A DNA stretch of 64,000 nt from Leuctra nigra (taxonomy: Eukaryota > Arthropoda > Insecta > Plecoptera > Leuctridae), in assembly GCA_934045905.1 (NCBI GenBank), contig OW203769.1, positions 20,429,705 to 20,493,704 on the forward strand, given 5' to 3'. Positions 12,801 through 21,690 of this stretch are shown here, piece by piece. The position numbers and the translations under genes were made by a program. A model generated the notes under the pieces. The model was not told the origin of the DNA. It saw nothing but the letters and a program-made list of their open reading frames with translations, and made no database searches. Position 1 is the stretch's first letter, and each line of letters begins with the position of its first letter.

Positions 12801-14500
12801 ACGCAGCCGCGGGCGCAGCCAGGCCTGCCAACACAACACCAGGTCAGTTGAATGGTCCGGTCAATCTCGCACAATGTTCCAACAGCAAACTACTGCATTG
12901 TCGGCCTCAAGTGTCTTTAAATTTGCACCAGTTGATTCTACAGTCTAGCAAAAACAAAAAACTTACAACAATATAAAAAACAGCAAAATTCAATTATTTT
13001 TTTCAGAAAGTACAAACTGTGAGTAGCAACTTTATGCAGAAAGCCAAAGATATGAATAAAGACAGAAAGGGAATTATTTCTACATAATAATCACATTTAT
13101 TTAGGTTTGCTTGACTTGGAATATAACTTCTCACAATTCTTTTAACAACAGATAAAAGAGTATTGGAATCTACAGAAATGGGGTCCATTTGTGCTGAATA
13201 TTCTGCTTATTTCCCTTTACGTTACAAATGGTTACAATCTGTAGATGAGTCGACATCTACATAATAGGAAGTATGCAAAATAGTTATGTAAATGTAAAAG
13301 TGAAAAGCTTAATTGTCAATTAATATCTGTGAGCTATGAATAACAGTGCTTGATCATATGGATTAAACAATGTTGCCAACAACTGAAAAACTGTGCTTGA
13401 TGGAAATACAGCGTTTCAAAACTCTGCGGCACCATGCCTATTTTTAATTGAAATAAATAAAATGCTTGAAGAACTTTTCGTTTTGCATACATTTTGAAAC
13501 TAATTTAGATTTTCGAGTGGCCTTATATAGAGTATTGGATTTTGTAATGTACAACATTCTGCCTGCAGTCAGTGAAAACTTTCTTTGTTACAGAAGAAAA
13601 CTAAAGATTTCTTTAAATAAAAGATCCGTTTGCCCTGCCTAGTTCCAACTTTTATTAGCTTAGCAGAGTAGGACATTACGGTTGACAAAAACAATCAAAA
13701 CTGTGAAACTCAGAAATGAAACTTTGTTTAAATCCAACAGAGTAATATTTAATTTAACATTTGTGATGCAGACGGAGAAAAGGGGCCTTGTGGTGAAACG
13801 GATTGTTCTAAGCAATCACTCTAGTAAATTTATTTATTTTACTCATAGGTAGTGAAAACATTGTTGTAAAATTTTATCAGTATCTCAAAACCAGTGAAAA
13901 ATCCAATAGTTAGCAAGTAAAGTACAAATGTATACCCATTGAATATCAAAAAAAAAAAAAAAAAAAAAAAAAAAAACAGTTTGACAGTTTTGGCGATTAA
14001 AAACTGTTGTTTTTTATATTTGTAGTTCGTTTTTCCTATGTTTGAACTCTCACTATATGGAGCCACAGTCAGTTGTTCTGCTAGGCCGAGAAAGACTTCA
14101 TTGCGCGCTCACCTTGCAATGTTGTCTTTCTTGGCCTAACAGAACAACTGACGGCGTCTCAGTCTGTAGAGAGTTCAAACATAGGAAAAACAAACTGTAT
14201 AAGCAGTTCTCAATAAAAAGCACCTGTTGCAGTTCTCAATAAAATGAACTCATCAAAACAAAAATTTGAGTTTGCACGATAAGTTCCCTTACGTCAGCTC
14301 ACATCACAGTTCTATTGTTCAATATGTCAAATGAGCGAATCAATATTGACACTTCTAGAAACCCACTCTCCTGACCTAAACAACCTGTTGCAACACTCAC
14401 CCAGTTGCTGTTGCTGTTGCGTGGCAAGATACTGTTGCTGTTGCAGCAGTTGGATCTGTTGCGGCGTCGCCTGCTGTTGCTGTTGACTGCGGAACAGTTG
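1523..14500 (-). CDS. pum: pumilio-family RNA-binding protein, 11 internal exons, partial at both ends
   Basis: Exons in transcript order: 14500-14401, 12824-12616, 12199-11941, 9970-9830, 7113-6997, 6299-6129, 5574-5448, 4909-4642, 4102-3875, 3373-3211, 1691-1523. Phases chain without a break, totalling 1952 nt. The N-proximal part is Gln-rich, then carries conserved Pumilio blocks ([54 protein letters not shown]). The C-terminal Puf domain follows with repeats 1-7. The RNA-contact motifs are SRFIQ, NYVIQ, CRVIQ, NHVVQ, CRVIQ, NYVIQ and SNVVE, the canonical set, so binding to UGUANAUA-type sites in mRNA 3' UTRs is expected. In the family, Pumilio recruits translational repressors and deadenylase in the cytoplasm. 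Missing are the N-terminal exons upstream of 14500 and the exon with repeat 8 and the stop. Introns hold many transposons. Identity is certain; exon borders rest on splice consensus and homology, not transcripts. Confidence 0.97.
1814..2024. mobile_element. Mariner-type MITE, copy 1
   Basis: Terminal inverted repeats start CACTCCCCCAAATAAT on the left and mirror as ATTATTTGGGGGAGTG on the right, flanked by TA dinucleotides (1812-1813 and 2025-2026). The interior holds family-specific blocks such as TTCCTTGACAATCAATCATT and ATCAGAGCTCACCTA, also found at 9.26-9.3, 32.7, 34.5 and 60.3 kb. Length is about 210 bp and there is no coding capacity. TA duplication and size fit a Tc1/mariner-mobilised non-autonomous element. 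Confidence 0.8.
2027..2231. mobile_element. Mariner-type MITE, degenerate copy 2
   Basis: The interior (CAGTCCAAGCGATCTC, TCTCACTCTAGTAAGTGACC, ACGGAACATGACCAGCAG) matches the 60.2-kb copy in reverse orientation. The right end is intact (TTTATTTGGCCAAGTG then TA). The left end is eroded and abuts copy 1, so the two elements lie side by side. Confidence 0.65.
2451..3019. mobile_element. 570-bp MITE with AGCTGCTTTCACACTACAC ends
   Basis: The left end reads AGCTGCTTTCACACTACAC and the right end GTGTAGTGTGAAAGCAGCT, a perfect inverted repeat. Inside it, GC-rich imperfect inverted blocks (CCGGGTTGAAACC, GACCCGAGTC) flank an AT-rich centre with no gene. The flanks are AT-rich and the exact target duplication is ambiguous. 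It sits in the intron between the pum exons at 3211 and 1691. Confidence 0.75.
3211..3373 (-). CDS. pum: pum exon: Puf repeats 5 and most of 6
   Basis: The exon starts in phase 0 after a GTGTGCAG-type acceptor and ends with donor GTGAGT at 3210-3205. It reads [20 protein letters not shown], then [20 protein letters not shown] and VIQHVL. CRVIQ (repeat 5, reads adenine) and NYVIQ (repeat 6, reads uracil) are intact. Its 163 nt leave one base to join the next exon's Glu codon. Confidence 0.96.
3875..4102 (-). CDS. pum: pum exon: Puf repeats 3 and 4
   Basis: The exon is 228 nt, phase 0 at both ends, with donor GTACGT. It reads [20 protein letters not shown], then [20 protein letters not shown] and [25 protein letters not shown] and NHVVQ are the repeat-3 and repeat-4 contact motifs. 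An 84-codon frame and an overlapping 106-codon frame on the same strand are extension or shadow readings of this exon. Base composition is much more GC-rich than the flanking introns. Confidence 0.97.
4642..4909 (-). CDS. pum: pum exon: Puf repeats 1 and 2, with a tandem acceptor
   Basis: The exon carries [36 protein letters not shown], then [20 protein letters not shown] and [15 protein letters not shown] and NYVIQ are repeat-1 and repeat-2 contact motifs. Two in-frame acceptors are possible. One with the exon starting at 4909 adds DDFVSR. One starting at 4891 gives the family-typical junction [13 protein letters not shown]. The donor is GTAACA at 4641-4636. The exon ends in phase 0. Confidence 0.95.
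5448..5574 (-). CDS. pum: pum exon: linker before the Puf domain (SRMLEDF)
   Basis: The acceptor is TGTGCAG and the donor GTGAGT at 5447-5442; length is 127 nt, entering after one base and leaving in phase 2. It reads [19 protein letters not shown], then [24 protein letters not shown] is the invariant segment immediately before Puf repeat 1 across animals. The Phe/Ser/Gly-rich stretch corresponds to the SSLFSPSSTLF region of vertebrate Pumilio. Confidence 0.93.
6129..6299 (-). CDS. pum: pum exon: [12 protein letters not shown] / SAAPGAEAK region
   Basis: The acceptor is GTTGGGCAG and the donor GTGAGT at 6128-6123. The exon is 171 nt, phase 1 on both sides. Residues include [20 protein letters not shown] and [16 protein letters not shown], matching the TPPPSLSSHGSSSSLNL and [11 protein letters not shown] blocks of vertebrate Pumilio. 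It is low-complexity, predicted disordered, and part of the repression-promoting N-terminal region. Confidence 0.93.
6918..6983. repeat. Two tandem 33-bp units beside a pum donor site
   Basis: GGTGGCAACAAGGAGGTGTT and GGTGGCAACAAGAAAGTGTT begin two adjacent 33-bp units that end 13 bp from the end of the exon at 6997. They lie just inside the intron downstream of that exon on the minus strand. They look like a local duplication with no further copies nearby. Confidence 0.7.
6997..7113 (-). CDS. pum: pum exon: [10 protein letters not shown] region
   Basis: The exon is 117 nt, phase 1 on both sides, with acceptor TCGCCAG and donor GTGAGT at 6996-6991. It reads [20 protein letters not shown] and [19 protein letters not shown]. 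The RRDS block corresponds to GSRRDSL in vertebrate Pumilio, where this serine region is a phosphorylation context. Confidence 0.92.
7657..8178. mobile_element. Non-autonomous hAT element with exact 8-bp target duplication
   Basis: The element begins CAGTGGCGGTTTGTG and ends CACAAACCGCCACTG. It is flanked on both sides by TATCACAA (7649-7656 and 8179-8186), an exact 8-bp duplication typical of hAT transposons. The interior includes a short AT-rich palindrome (7698-7744), a GC-rich segment and no transposase. It is in the large pum intron between exons 9830 and 7113. The exact duplication suggests a fairly young insertion. Confidence 0.9.
8310..9397. mobile_element. Mariner-type MITE, copy 3, split by a hAT insertion
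   Basis: Ends CACTCAACAAAA and TTTTGTTGAGAG lie inside TA dinucleotides (8308-8309 and 9398-9399). The family body (TTCCTTGACAATCAA, then ACATTGTTATTATCAATG) is interrupted by the hAT element at 8380-9250. Removing that element restores a body of about 210 bp, like the other copies. Confidence 0.8.
8380..9250. mobile_element. Non-autonomous hAT element nested in the mariner MITE
   Basis: Termini are TAGAGCCAGTTTTAAATGG and CCATTTAAAACTGGCTCTA, flanked by ACAATCAA at 8372-8379 and 9251-9258, an exact 8-bp duplication of MITE sequence. TAGAG-type ends with 8-bp duplications are diagnostic of hAT. The interior is 870 bp with inverted AT-rich blocks at each end (GCGAAATTCG-like runs) and a poly-C tract at 8777-8794, but no transposase frame. 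Confidence 0.9.
9749..9815. repeat. (GA)n microsatellite just downstream of a pum donor
   Basis: About 33 GA dinucleotides are present. On the pum (minus) strand this is a (CT)n pyrimidine run starting about 15 nt after the 5' splice site of exon 9970-9830. It produces long spurious Ser-Leu and Arg-Glu frames. Confidence 0.97.
9830..9970 (-). CDS. pum: pum exon: Ala/Gly/Ser-rich linker
   Basis: The acceptor (GTGTGTGAAG) precedes GCTTGGCA and the donor is GTGAAC at 9829-9824. The exon is 141 nt, phase 1 on both sides. It reads [20 protein letters not shown], then [17 protein letters not shown]. There is no folded domain. Phase continuity with both neighbours and position support it; sequence alone is too low-complexity to identify. 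Confidence 0.88.
9971..11940. other. pum intron, no feature recognised beyond simple repeats
   Basis: The 1.97-kb intron between the exons at 11941 and 9970 is AT-rich. A short CA run (9973-9986) forms the acceptor-side pyrimidine tract on the minus strand. I saw no conserved frame, inverted repeat or RNA gene. Confidence 0.6.
11941..12199 (-). CDS. pum: pum exon: YVVPGQ / [14 protein letters not shown] region
   Basis: The exon is 259 nt, phase 0 in and phase 1 out, with donor GTGAGT at 11940-11935. It reads [20 protein letters not shown], then [20 protein letters not shown], and ends in a Gln/Asn/Ser-rich tail ([20 protein letters not shown]). PAYFDQNGA and [10 protein letters not shown] correspond to PAAYYDQTGA and RLVAPAPVII in vertebrate Pumilio. 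Confidence 0.95.
12616..12824 (-). CDS. pum: pum exon: [13 protein letters not shown] / [14 protein letters not shown] region
   Basis: The exon is 209 nt; the first two bases complete a Gly codon and the exon ends in phase 0 with donor GTACGT at 12615-12610. Sequence includes [20 protein letters not shown] and [20 protein letters not shown], then [24 protein letters not shown] matches the VVPHQYYGVTPWGVYP block conserved in animal Pumilio proteins. Confidence 0.96.
12825..14025. other. pum intron with a 29-nt poly-A run
   Basis: This is AT-rich intron between exons 14401 and 12824. An uninterrupted A run lies at 13948-13976. No target duplication or retroelement body is evident beside it. 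I see no other feature in the region. Confidence 0.6.
14026..14193. mobile_element. Short foldback element (arms TTTTTCCTATGTTTGAACTC)
   Basis: The left arm (TTTTTCCTATGTTTGAACTC) and right arm (GAGTTCAAACATAGGAAAAA) are exact inverses. A second inverted block, CAGTTGTTCTG with CAGAACAACTG, lies inside, around a loop near 14110. The whole could fold into one long hairpin. There is no coding capacity, and I could not match it to a named MITE family. Confidence 0.75.
14401..14500 (-). CDS. pum: pum exon: glutamine-rich segment
   Basis: The acceptor has a good pyrimidine tract (CTCTCTTCTGTTCGCAG) and the donor is GTGAGT at 14400-14395. The exon is 100 nt, phase 0 in and phase 1 out. It reads [20 protein letters not shown] and [14 protein letters not shown]. 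It aligns with the SQQQQLFQRPNALAVQQLT to AAQQQQYALA stretch of vertebrate Pumilio. It is the most 5' coding exon I can identify, so the N-terminal part must lie upstream. Confidence 0.93.
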
Positions 14501-17500
14501 CTGCGAACAGAAGAGAGGGCGTGGTCAGACAACTGTCTCACAGCCACACGTGGAGGCGAGGTTTGAGGTTAGGAGCGGCGAGCGAGTGAGCACGTGTCTT
14601 TTGTTTTATAACAATATCATAGTGCGTACTTCAGTTCCAATCTTCATTAGAGATAACACGGCCGAAACTGACACTTCTTCCTGTATTTCCAGCTTCATAT
14701 CAGCACAGAATGTTGTAACTTTTCTGTCCTCTCAACTAGCAGCGTTACGGAATATCGATATTTTATTTACTAACAACTGATTGGCAGAGCATTCCCCTGG
14801 CAATATAGTGCACGAGTTCTGTTTATTGGCGAGTTTATTTTGATTTCGACGGGCTGTTAACAGTTTACCTTGACATTTGGGCGGGTGATAAAAATGCAAT
14901 AAATAATAACAATTCCATCACGACTCGCCCCAATAGTGAAGTATATATTTTATAATAACGGTGTTTTAAATTTAAATCAAAGCTTGGGGCAGACATAGGT
15001 ATTTGCACATTCATTGAAAATGAGTACATACATACACAATAAATTCAATCAAACAGCCTATAATAAATTCAAGCTTATAATATTATCGTTTAATTTCAAA
15101 TAATTACTAAATGTGTTTTGCTGATCAGAATATGAATACAACTCTCAGAACTTTTTGCGGTAATCAAACGCATATGAACTTGTTTTGGGTGACGCCCAAC
15201 ATATTCGTCAAACTCCGCCGACATTTCCCGCAGCAAATGTGCAAGTTGTTTACATAACAATGATCAAACGATCAGTGCGTGTAAACAGCACCCATGTGCG
15301 CGCCATGTGTGACAAACCAACCCACGACGAGGCCGCGTGAAACTTGCAAGAGTCGTCGCGGAAAGAAAGGACTCTCGACGACGTCCTGCCGGGGAATGTC
15401 GCGGCAATGACCTAGAGAGCGCTGGCGACCATCAGCTGCGAGAGGCGACGGGTTTGCAGGCTTTCACCGACCGCCCCGGGCCGCGAACCCAGTCCTCGGT
15501 CACCGGTTGACACACATCCACGCACGGCAAACACATCGTGGTGCGAAACAAAGACTTTACAACTAGTTCGTCCTGTAGGCGATGGTAATTCAGTCTTTGC
15601 AACACTTGACAACAAAGAGTATGCTAAAAGCTCTGGAACTCGCAAAGAGAGCACTTTGCAACCAAGTTCATTGTACTAAGAGCGGAACCTTCAAAGGGAA
15701 TACTGCATGAAACGAAGTCTTTTTCTCTTCGAAATTACATATTTCAACACCCGGCAAGTAAGAAGCATGTTCACAATTTGCTTTCAACATGCGAAGTGGC
15801 AATTGTGAATGCGTTCGTTATTTTCAAAGAAGCGTGAATCCAGTTTGTTGGAACGTTTTGCGTTGAAATCGTGCTCGGCAATCCGATCTCCTCTTGTGGT
15901 CGGGTGAACGGTATCGGTCAGTGACTGCGTCATGATGATTGGAAACAAGAGAAGACGACGTCCGCTCTATAATTTCACCGATTCCAACCGAACGCCACGG
16001 TGTAATCCATGAAGCATGGGGATGAGCACGGCCCCGGTGATCGCCCCGAGCTCGGCACGGACCGGAGAGTCACGGTCCGCGAGACGGATAGAGCAGTCCT
16101 GGTGGCCGTGGCGTATATTCAAGAGCGGCGCGGTCAATGGCCGCCTAATATACCGTGTCTTCGCGCACTTGTTGCTATTGCAATGCAACGCGATTTCATA
16201 CGTCCACTTTATAATCTTCTCTCGAGTTTGTTCTTGACAGCTTAGGAAAATAAACACGGCTCTCCACACTACTCATTATTCTACAAGACATTTCCGTTAG
16301 TCTTGTTTTAAGCTTAAACTACCTTTATGTTGCATGACTTGATGTAGTGTAAGGTGCTTAAAAGGAACAATAACAATTTACTAAGTGTTAGTAATTATTG
16401 ATTACATTTCACGAGAAAAATAATCAACTCGGATTAAAATATGATCGATCACCTGTCATCATTTCACGTCACGACCTTCAAAATTCAAATCAATATGTGA
16501 ACAACTTGTTCGGATTTTTCCTTGTTTGAAAAATCGTTATCATATGACCGCAAATTTGACCTAATCTCCTTCTGGGAGGAAATACGACGCTGGGTATCCA
16601 TGTTTGATTTTTATACATTTTCGTTATAATATTTTCCTGGTTTGAATTATCGCGTTATACTACCTATATTATGAATATGAGCCACCGACAATTCCTAATC
16701 ATTCTGGGGAGACACAAAAGACAGCGCTGAAATCCATGATTGAATTTTCGAACGTTTTATTTGTATTGATTTGAAATTAGTTATTTTGTAGTCCCGTGAA
16801 AGTGGTTTTATATTTTAACAAATTTCGTTTTAAAAATAAGAACTTTCGCGTTTTGGCGGTGTTATTTAAATAATCCTCTATTTTGTTACCACAACCCTGA
16901 AAAATTAAAAAGGTGTAGGCATTGGGCATATAAATTTATGTCACTTCGGTGTATAAGGAAGGAAAGGTCCAAGTATAAATAAACGAGGATACTAATTGCA
17001 TTGAGTTTATAATGTACGAATGGAGATAATGTCCATGTCAGATGGAGGTATAATAATATTTATTATTGAAACATTATCGACTATTGTGACTATTATGTAC
17101 GCCTCTGATGATTGATGAATGACAGCAAGGGCTATTTTTTCTTGTTGCATTTATAATGTTATTTTGGAAAATATGGCGCGATTTCGTCCTTATTTCGCAG
17201 TAAATTAACATATTTGGTTTTTATTGTTGATTTTTCTTCAATTTCGTTTTATTTTGCGAATAAATTCTTACATATTTGAACTTCAAATTACATGACTCCA
17301 CATTGAGCAAAAAGAGGGTTATCTGAACAACTTGATTGAGCCACCGCCGACCTAATCGTCTGCAACGCTATTGGTGGCGGCGTTTGAATATTCGAACGTT
17401 TGCGAGCGGCGACTCGTGAACTAGCCCGATATCTTTGTTCTCCTCGACGGCGGAAAGCAACAACCTCGTGAGAATGGTGGAAACAAAGCGCACGGCCACT

Positions 17501-18239
17501 TGGCTGACGTGCGCCGTGGAAAGCTGCTCGGGTCAGGGGTCATGTGAAAGCGTCGGAGAGCAGCTTCCGACCTGCCATCTCGCAACCAGCCTAGAGATGA
17601 CAGTACTTGACTTGAGGCAAACACTCTTCCATCAACATCTGACAACTAACTACGTATTCGCAACTAAACTTTTCTTTTCTACACGACACATTTGCAATGT
17701 CACGAATAACATTGAGAAATCACACCAAAGGGAAACAAGTTTTCCAGTTTTCTTCGATTCCGACGAACAAATTATCGGGAATGTGACATTTTCTCGGAAA
17801 TTTTCAAAGAAAACAGCATTCAAAGAACATCATAAGTAGAAGTTTAGAATGTTTCTAATGGCGTTTCTTACAGTCCTTGTATACTAAGCGGTTGGTACCA
17901 ACAAATACACTACCAATGAGAATACTACCTTTGGACTCTTGACGATACAACCGAGCAAAACAGGGACACGGGGAAACAGTTCGATTAGATATTTCACTAA
18001 CGCAGCGTAATTAATTCTAAATTGAAGTCAGGCGAGGGTCTTCAAGTGCTCTGAAATATGTACGACGCCGCGTTGTCTTGTGAAATATCTCCTGGGCTGA
18101 GACGCGACGCGATTGGCGGAGAGAACATCGGGTTCAGAAGAGTTCTCCTGAGACGCGGAGAAGTATCCGCCATCACGCAGCAGATAGCGACATTGGTAGG
18201 TATCATTCCACTGCATGTCGACGTTGTCATTCGTTCTCA
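14501..18239. other. Start of the long upstream intron, no gene recognised
   Basis: Mostly AT-rich, with two GC-richer, CpG-containing patches near 15290-15560 and 16000-16160. Minus-strand frames of 80 and 100 codons there (15412-15654, 15967-16269) lack any motif I recognise, and I found no phase-0-ending exon that would join the exon at 14500. A 134-codon plus frame at 17435-17839 also has no recognisable feature. A hidden 5' exon or promoter cannot be excluded. Confidence 0.5.
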
Positions 18240-18626
18240 GACACCCCCGGTCGTCGTTGTGCACTACATGGACGCGCGGCCGTCCCGAGTGCACGACACA
18301 CGGAGGTTCCCGGGTCGACACCCACGGTCGTCGCCGTGCACAACACAGACGCGCGGCCGTCCCGAGTGCACGACACACGGAGGTTGCCGCGTCGACACCC
18401 CCGGTCGTCGCCGTGCACAACACAGACGCGCGGCCGTCCCGAGTGCGTGACGCTAGGTGGAAACACGGAGGTTCCCGCGTCGACACCCCCGGTCGTCGCC
18501 GTGCACACCACAGACGCGCGGCCGCCCCGAGTGCGTGACACACGGAGGTTCCCGCGTCGACACCCCCGGTCGTCGCCGTGCACTACACAGACGCGCGGCC
18601 GTCCCGAGTGCGTGACGCTAGAGGGA
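18240..18626. repeat. GC-rich minisatellite, 77-bp unit, about five copies
   Basis: CGGTCGTCGCCGTGCA recurs at about 18325, 18402, 18490 and 18567. The spacings are 77, 88 and 77 bp; the longer one carries an 11-bp insertion after GCGTGACG. The unit contains GCGCGGCCGTCCCGAGTGC and GTCGACACCC. Long Arg/Thr-rich frames on both strands are by-products of the repeat. Confidence 0.9.
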
Positions 18627-19282
18627 GCAGGAGGCGATGCCCTCGACTCCCAGACGGTTCTAGTCGGACGGCGGAACAATGGCGGACTCGGCTGAGCGAG
18701 CGCGAACTCGCAGACCGAGGAATCTCGCGAATTGCGAGATAATCGTGCAGGTTGAAGATAGTTCAATCGAAATGAGCCGATGTAATAATCGCATGGCTTT
18801 TCCATTACAATATCAACGGTCTAAAAATACTTCAACTATCGAAAACAAAATGACATTCTCAAGGAACTTGATAAGCATTGATTGAATGCGACTTTTGCGA
18901 TAAAATAATCCAATATTAGACTATTTCGATCTGATACGGCTGAGTCAACTGCTGGCTGGAACTCTGGAGGCTCTGGAGGTCGAGCAGGACCTCCACGCAG
19001 CATCCGGTTGGCATGGCAACGCGGACATCAAGTATGCATAGCGCCGCGCAAGATGAAACAACGCAGTCAAAGAGATGCTGCGGATTCAGATGATGAGGGA
19101 GATGTGTTCTTGTAGCGAGGTCGACACAGAGGAGGGTCAATACATCCAACACCGTCGTCTGTTTATAGTTGTAAGCCGCATCTGACATTCTGGTACAAAA
19201 CTTTTGGGCCGATAATAATGATGAAATCAGACAAAAACACAATTCGCAAATTGTAAATTATTCTTTTTGGTCTGTTTTGTTT

Positions 19283-19668
19283 CGGCTGGGTAGCGAGTTT
19301 GACCTCGAAGAGTTTTTTAATCGATTTTTATCAATATCTTTTACCAATGTAATTGTTAACAAAATAAGGCTTTGTACGAGTATTCAGAACAGTTCAATAA
19401 AAATAATTCCATAGCTTGCAAATGCAATGGTTTATTAGATCTACTTTGTCCTACCGATGTTAAGTGCCCGAAAATTAGTAAAATTATGGCACTAAACATC
19501 TGTCGGACAAAATAAAACTAATAACTTATTCCAAACTATGAAATTATTTTCATTGAACTGTTCTGAATACTCGTACAAAACCCTATTTTGTTAACAATTA
19601 CATTGGTAAAAGATATTGATAAAAATAGATTAAAAAACTCTTCGAGGTCAACTCACTACTCAGCCCTC
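19283..19668. mobile_element. Foldback MITE family A, copy 1
   Basis: Long inverted arms begin CGGCTGGGTAGCGAGTTTGA and end in CACTACTCAGCCCTC. The arms contain TTTTACCAATGTAATTGTTA and its inverse. GTTT flanks both ends (19279-19282, 19669-19672), a 4-bp duplication. The centre has CGAAAATTAGTAAAATTATGG. It is non-coding and can fold into a near-complete hairpin. Four other copies lie in this window. Confidence 0.85.
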
Positions 19669-19867
19669 GTTTATCCTTTGAGATGTAGTACCTTGGAATC
19701 TATACCAGAAAATCAGACTCTAAAATCGAAGAATACAACACAATTTTAGGAAGTTAACATTTCCCACTTCTTGAAGGAAAAATTAAACCCTCAATTTTGA
19801 TAGCAACATACAGACTATACTAAATGAAAGTAGTTGAATATACATTTCATTATTGAAAGGAATGGAT

Positions 19868-19925
19868 GCAACCGGAACTCGTATCCTGACTCCCTGGAAG
19901 TTTTCCAAAAAACTGCAGTTTCCCA
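19868..19925 (-). repeat. SINE-tail-like fragment
   Basis: The stretch CCTGACTCCCTGGAAGTTTT and CCAAAAAACTGCA closely matches the end of the tRNA-related repeat at 42085-42115 (GACTCCATGGAAGTTTTCC). It is probably a truncated copy lacking the tRNA-like head. Confidence 0.5.
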
Positions 19926-20406
19926 AAATGTCCTAATGATTATTTGTGTCCTGGGGTGTACGTGATCAGAGCGGCGTCTTGACAGCCGCCATGTTCGCGA
20001 TCATGCGACCTTGTTGACTGAAAACAACCCCCCACCCCGCGGACCCACCCACTCGGCCTCGGCCATCTTCGGGAGAGATCGCCGAAGATGATGACGTCAG
20101 AGGCTAATGCGATTATCATCTCAATCTCGTGCGATATCAATGCCAAGATGACGGGGAGAACATTTCCAAGTCGAACCATGCGAGATGGGAAGATTCAGCG
20201 TCGACACTAAGTCACATATTGCATATTGCTGCCTATAGATCAGACTTCTATTCCTTTTGTTAATAAGTAGTTCGTTCTCCTTTCTTCAGGAATATATATA
20301 GAAAAGTACAATTAAAATACTAATTTACACTCAAGATTCAACGGATTTTTAATAAAATATTTCGTTCTAAAGATTCTTTTTTCCCCTTAATTAGTTTGGA
20401 TGTTAA

Positions 20407-20580
20407 TTCAAATGAAACTATTAGGACTTTTCACTTTGTAATTTTCTCTTCTGTTTCGCTTCATATTTTGCTGTTTACTTGATAGTTTCATCCTGAAGAA
20501 GTCCACAGAAGCGTGGACGAAATATTGATGTATAATAAAAAAAAGTATGTGAAAAGTCTTAATAGTTTTATTTGAAATAT
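20407..20580. mobile_element. Foldback element around a CCTGAAGAA hairpin
   Basis: The left arm ATTCAAATGAAACTATTAGG and the following ACTTTTCAC are inverted on the right as GTGAAAAGTCTTAATAGTTT and TATTTGAAAT. Between the arms, at 20492-20526, lies CCTGAAGAA, then stem GTCCAC, loop AGAAGC, stem GTGGAC and GAAATATT. The same architecture with different stem bases recurs on the minus strand at 30851-30885. I suspect the end of a retroelement or a small structured RNA, but cannot name it. Confidence 0.6.
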
Positions 20581-20600
20581 TTCGTTTTTTTTAACGAAAA

Positions 20601-21290
20601 CCTGCATCAGTCGATTAAACATAAACTAAAAACAAATAAGATCAAGAAATGAAAATAGGCTTTTTCAAATCATAAGACTCAAATCTACTCAAATAGAGAA
20701 AAATCAAAATGTAGATAATTGTGAGGAAAACACATAAATGGAATAATAAGAAACAAAAACAATCACTAAACTAAATAAAGCTCTTTAAATGAAAATATAG
20801 CAAATGTAGCAATCAAAATAAATTGTATGATGCCAAGTAAGAAAGGGTCCAGGTTATATTACATTTAAATTGGCCTGAGGAGAAAATAAGGTTAAAGCCA
20901 AAAATAGTGGGGGTAATAAATTCTAAGGCTCACGTTAAACTAGAAACCCTCCATTAAATGGCTCAGATTGTCTGAAGACTCCTAAATTGCCAACTTACTT
21001 AGTGAATGTATTTGAATTTATAACCAAAAGAGTAATAAAAGTTAAATGAAATCTCATTAGACAAAGCAGTTGGTTTTATTCCGACAAAACAAACTTGTGG
21101 ACCATCTCGAGAGGCCGTGGACGACGTCGAATACAAACAGAGAGGTAATCAAGACGGCCGTGGAAGCGAGCCGATTCAAAGTTCTAAAAGCTCTCTCAAG
21201 TTGCCCGAGCGGCGCAGAGTTATGATTACAGAGCGAGGTAAGTGATGAGTAGCGACTAATCGAATATCGATGCTAGTTATCGCACGCACT
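20601..21290. other. AT-rich intronic or intergenic DNA, nothing recognised
   Basis: I saw no open frame, inverted repeat or conserved motif here beyond A-rich runs. Confidence 0.6.
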
Positions 21291-21345
21291 CGTCGACCTA
21301 TCGATATGAGGTCGACCTATCGATATGAGGTCGACCGATCAGGTG
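21291..21345. repeat. Short tandem repeat, 19-bp unit
   Basis: GTCGACCTATCGATATGAG is repeated with a 19-bp period, with a third, partial copy ending GTCGACCGATC. The unit contains the palindromes GTCGAC and ATCGAT. Confidence 0.8.
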
Positions 21346-21454
21346 TCCCACTTTCATCAGCAGCTTCATGCGAACATTCCGAGAAGCATCTTGATCTTCT
21401 GGGTAAACAAACGGGAAACACTGTTCCTCAAAAAGATTGTTTTTTAAAATTAAA

Positions 21455-21690
21455 AAATCAGATAGTAGCGACCCATTAGAGCATAATAAGAGCACTAAAT
21501 AATGCCACAAACTGGAGTACTTTATGACCTCTGGTACGAACTCAGTGTTAAATACGATTAATTTTCGATAAATATCGTATTTAACACTTTAAGGTCGTAC
21601 CAGAGGTCATAAAGTACTCCAGTTTGTGGCATTATTTAGTCTTTTAGGCCGTTATGGGTTGCTACTATCTCATTTTATAACATAATGTTA
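21455..21690. mobile_element. Palindromic element family C, copy 1
   Basis: The arm at 21493-21541 (ACTAAATAATGCCACAAACT, GGAGTACTTTATGACCTC) is exactly inverted at 21592-21640. The outer flanks CAGATAGTAGCGACCCAT and ATGGGTTGCTACTATC extend the inversion imperfectly. It is non-coding. A second copy is at 50.1 kb, where even outer flank words (AATTAAAAAAAAAT, GTTCGCTTAC) are shared, so the full element may be wider than the palindrome. Confidence 0.75.

Noticed and set aside
17435..17839. 134-codon plus frame as a gene
   Set aside because: No motif, no splice or promoter context, and composition similar to the flanking DNA.
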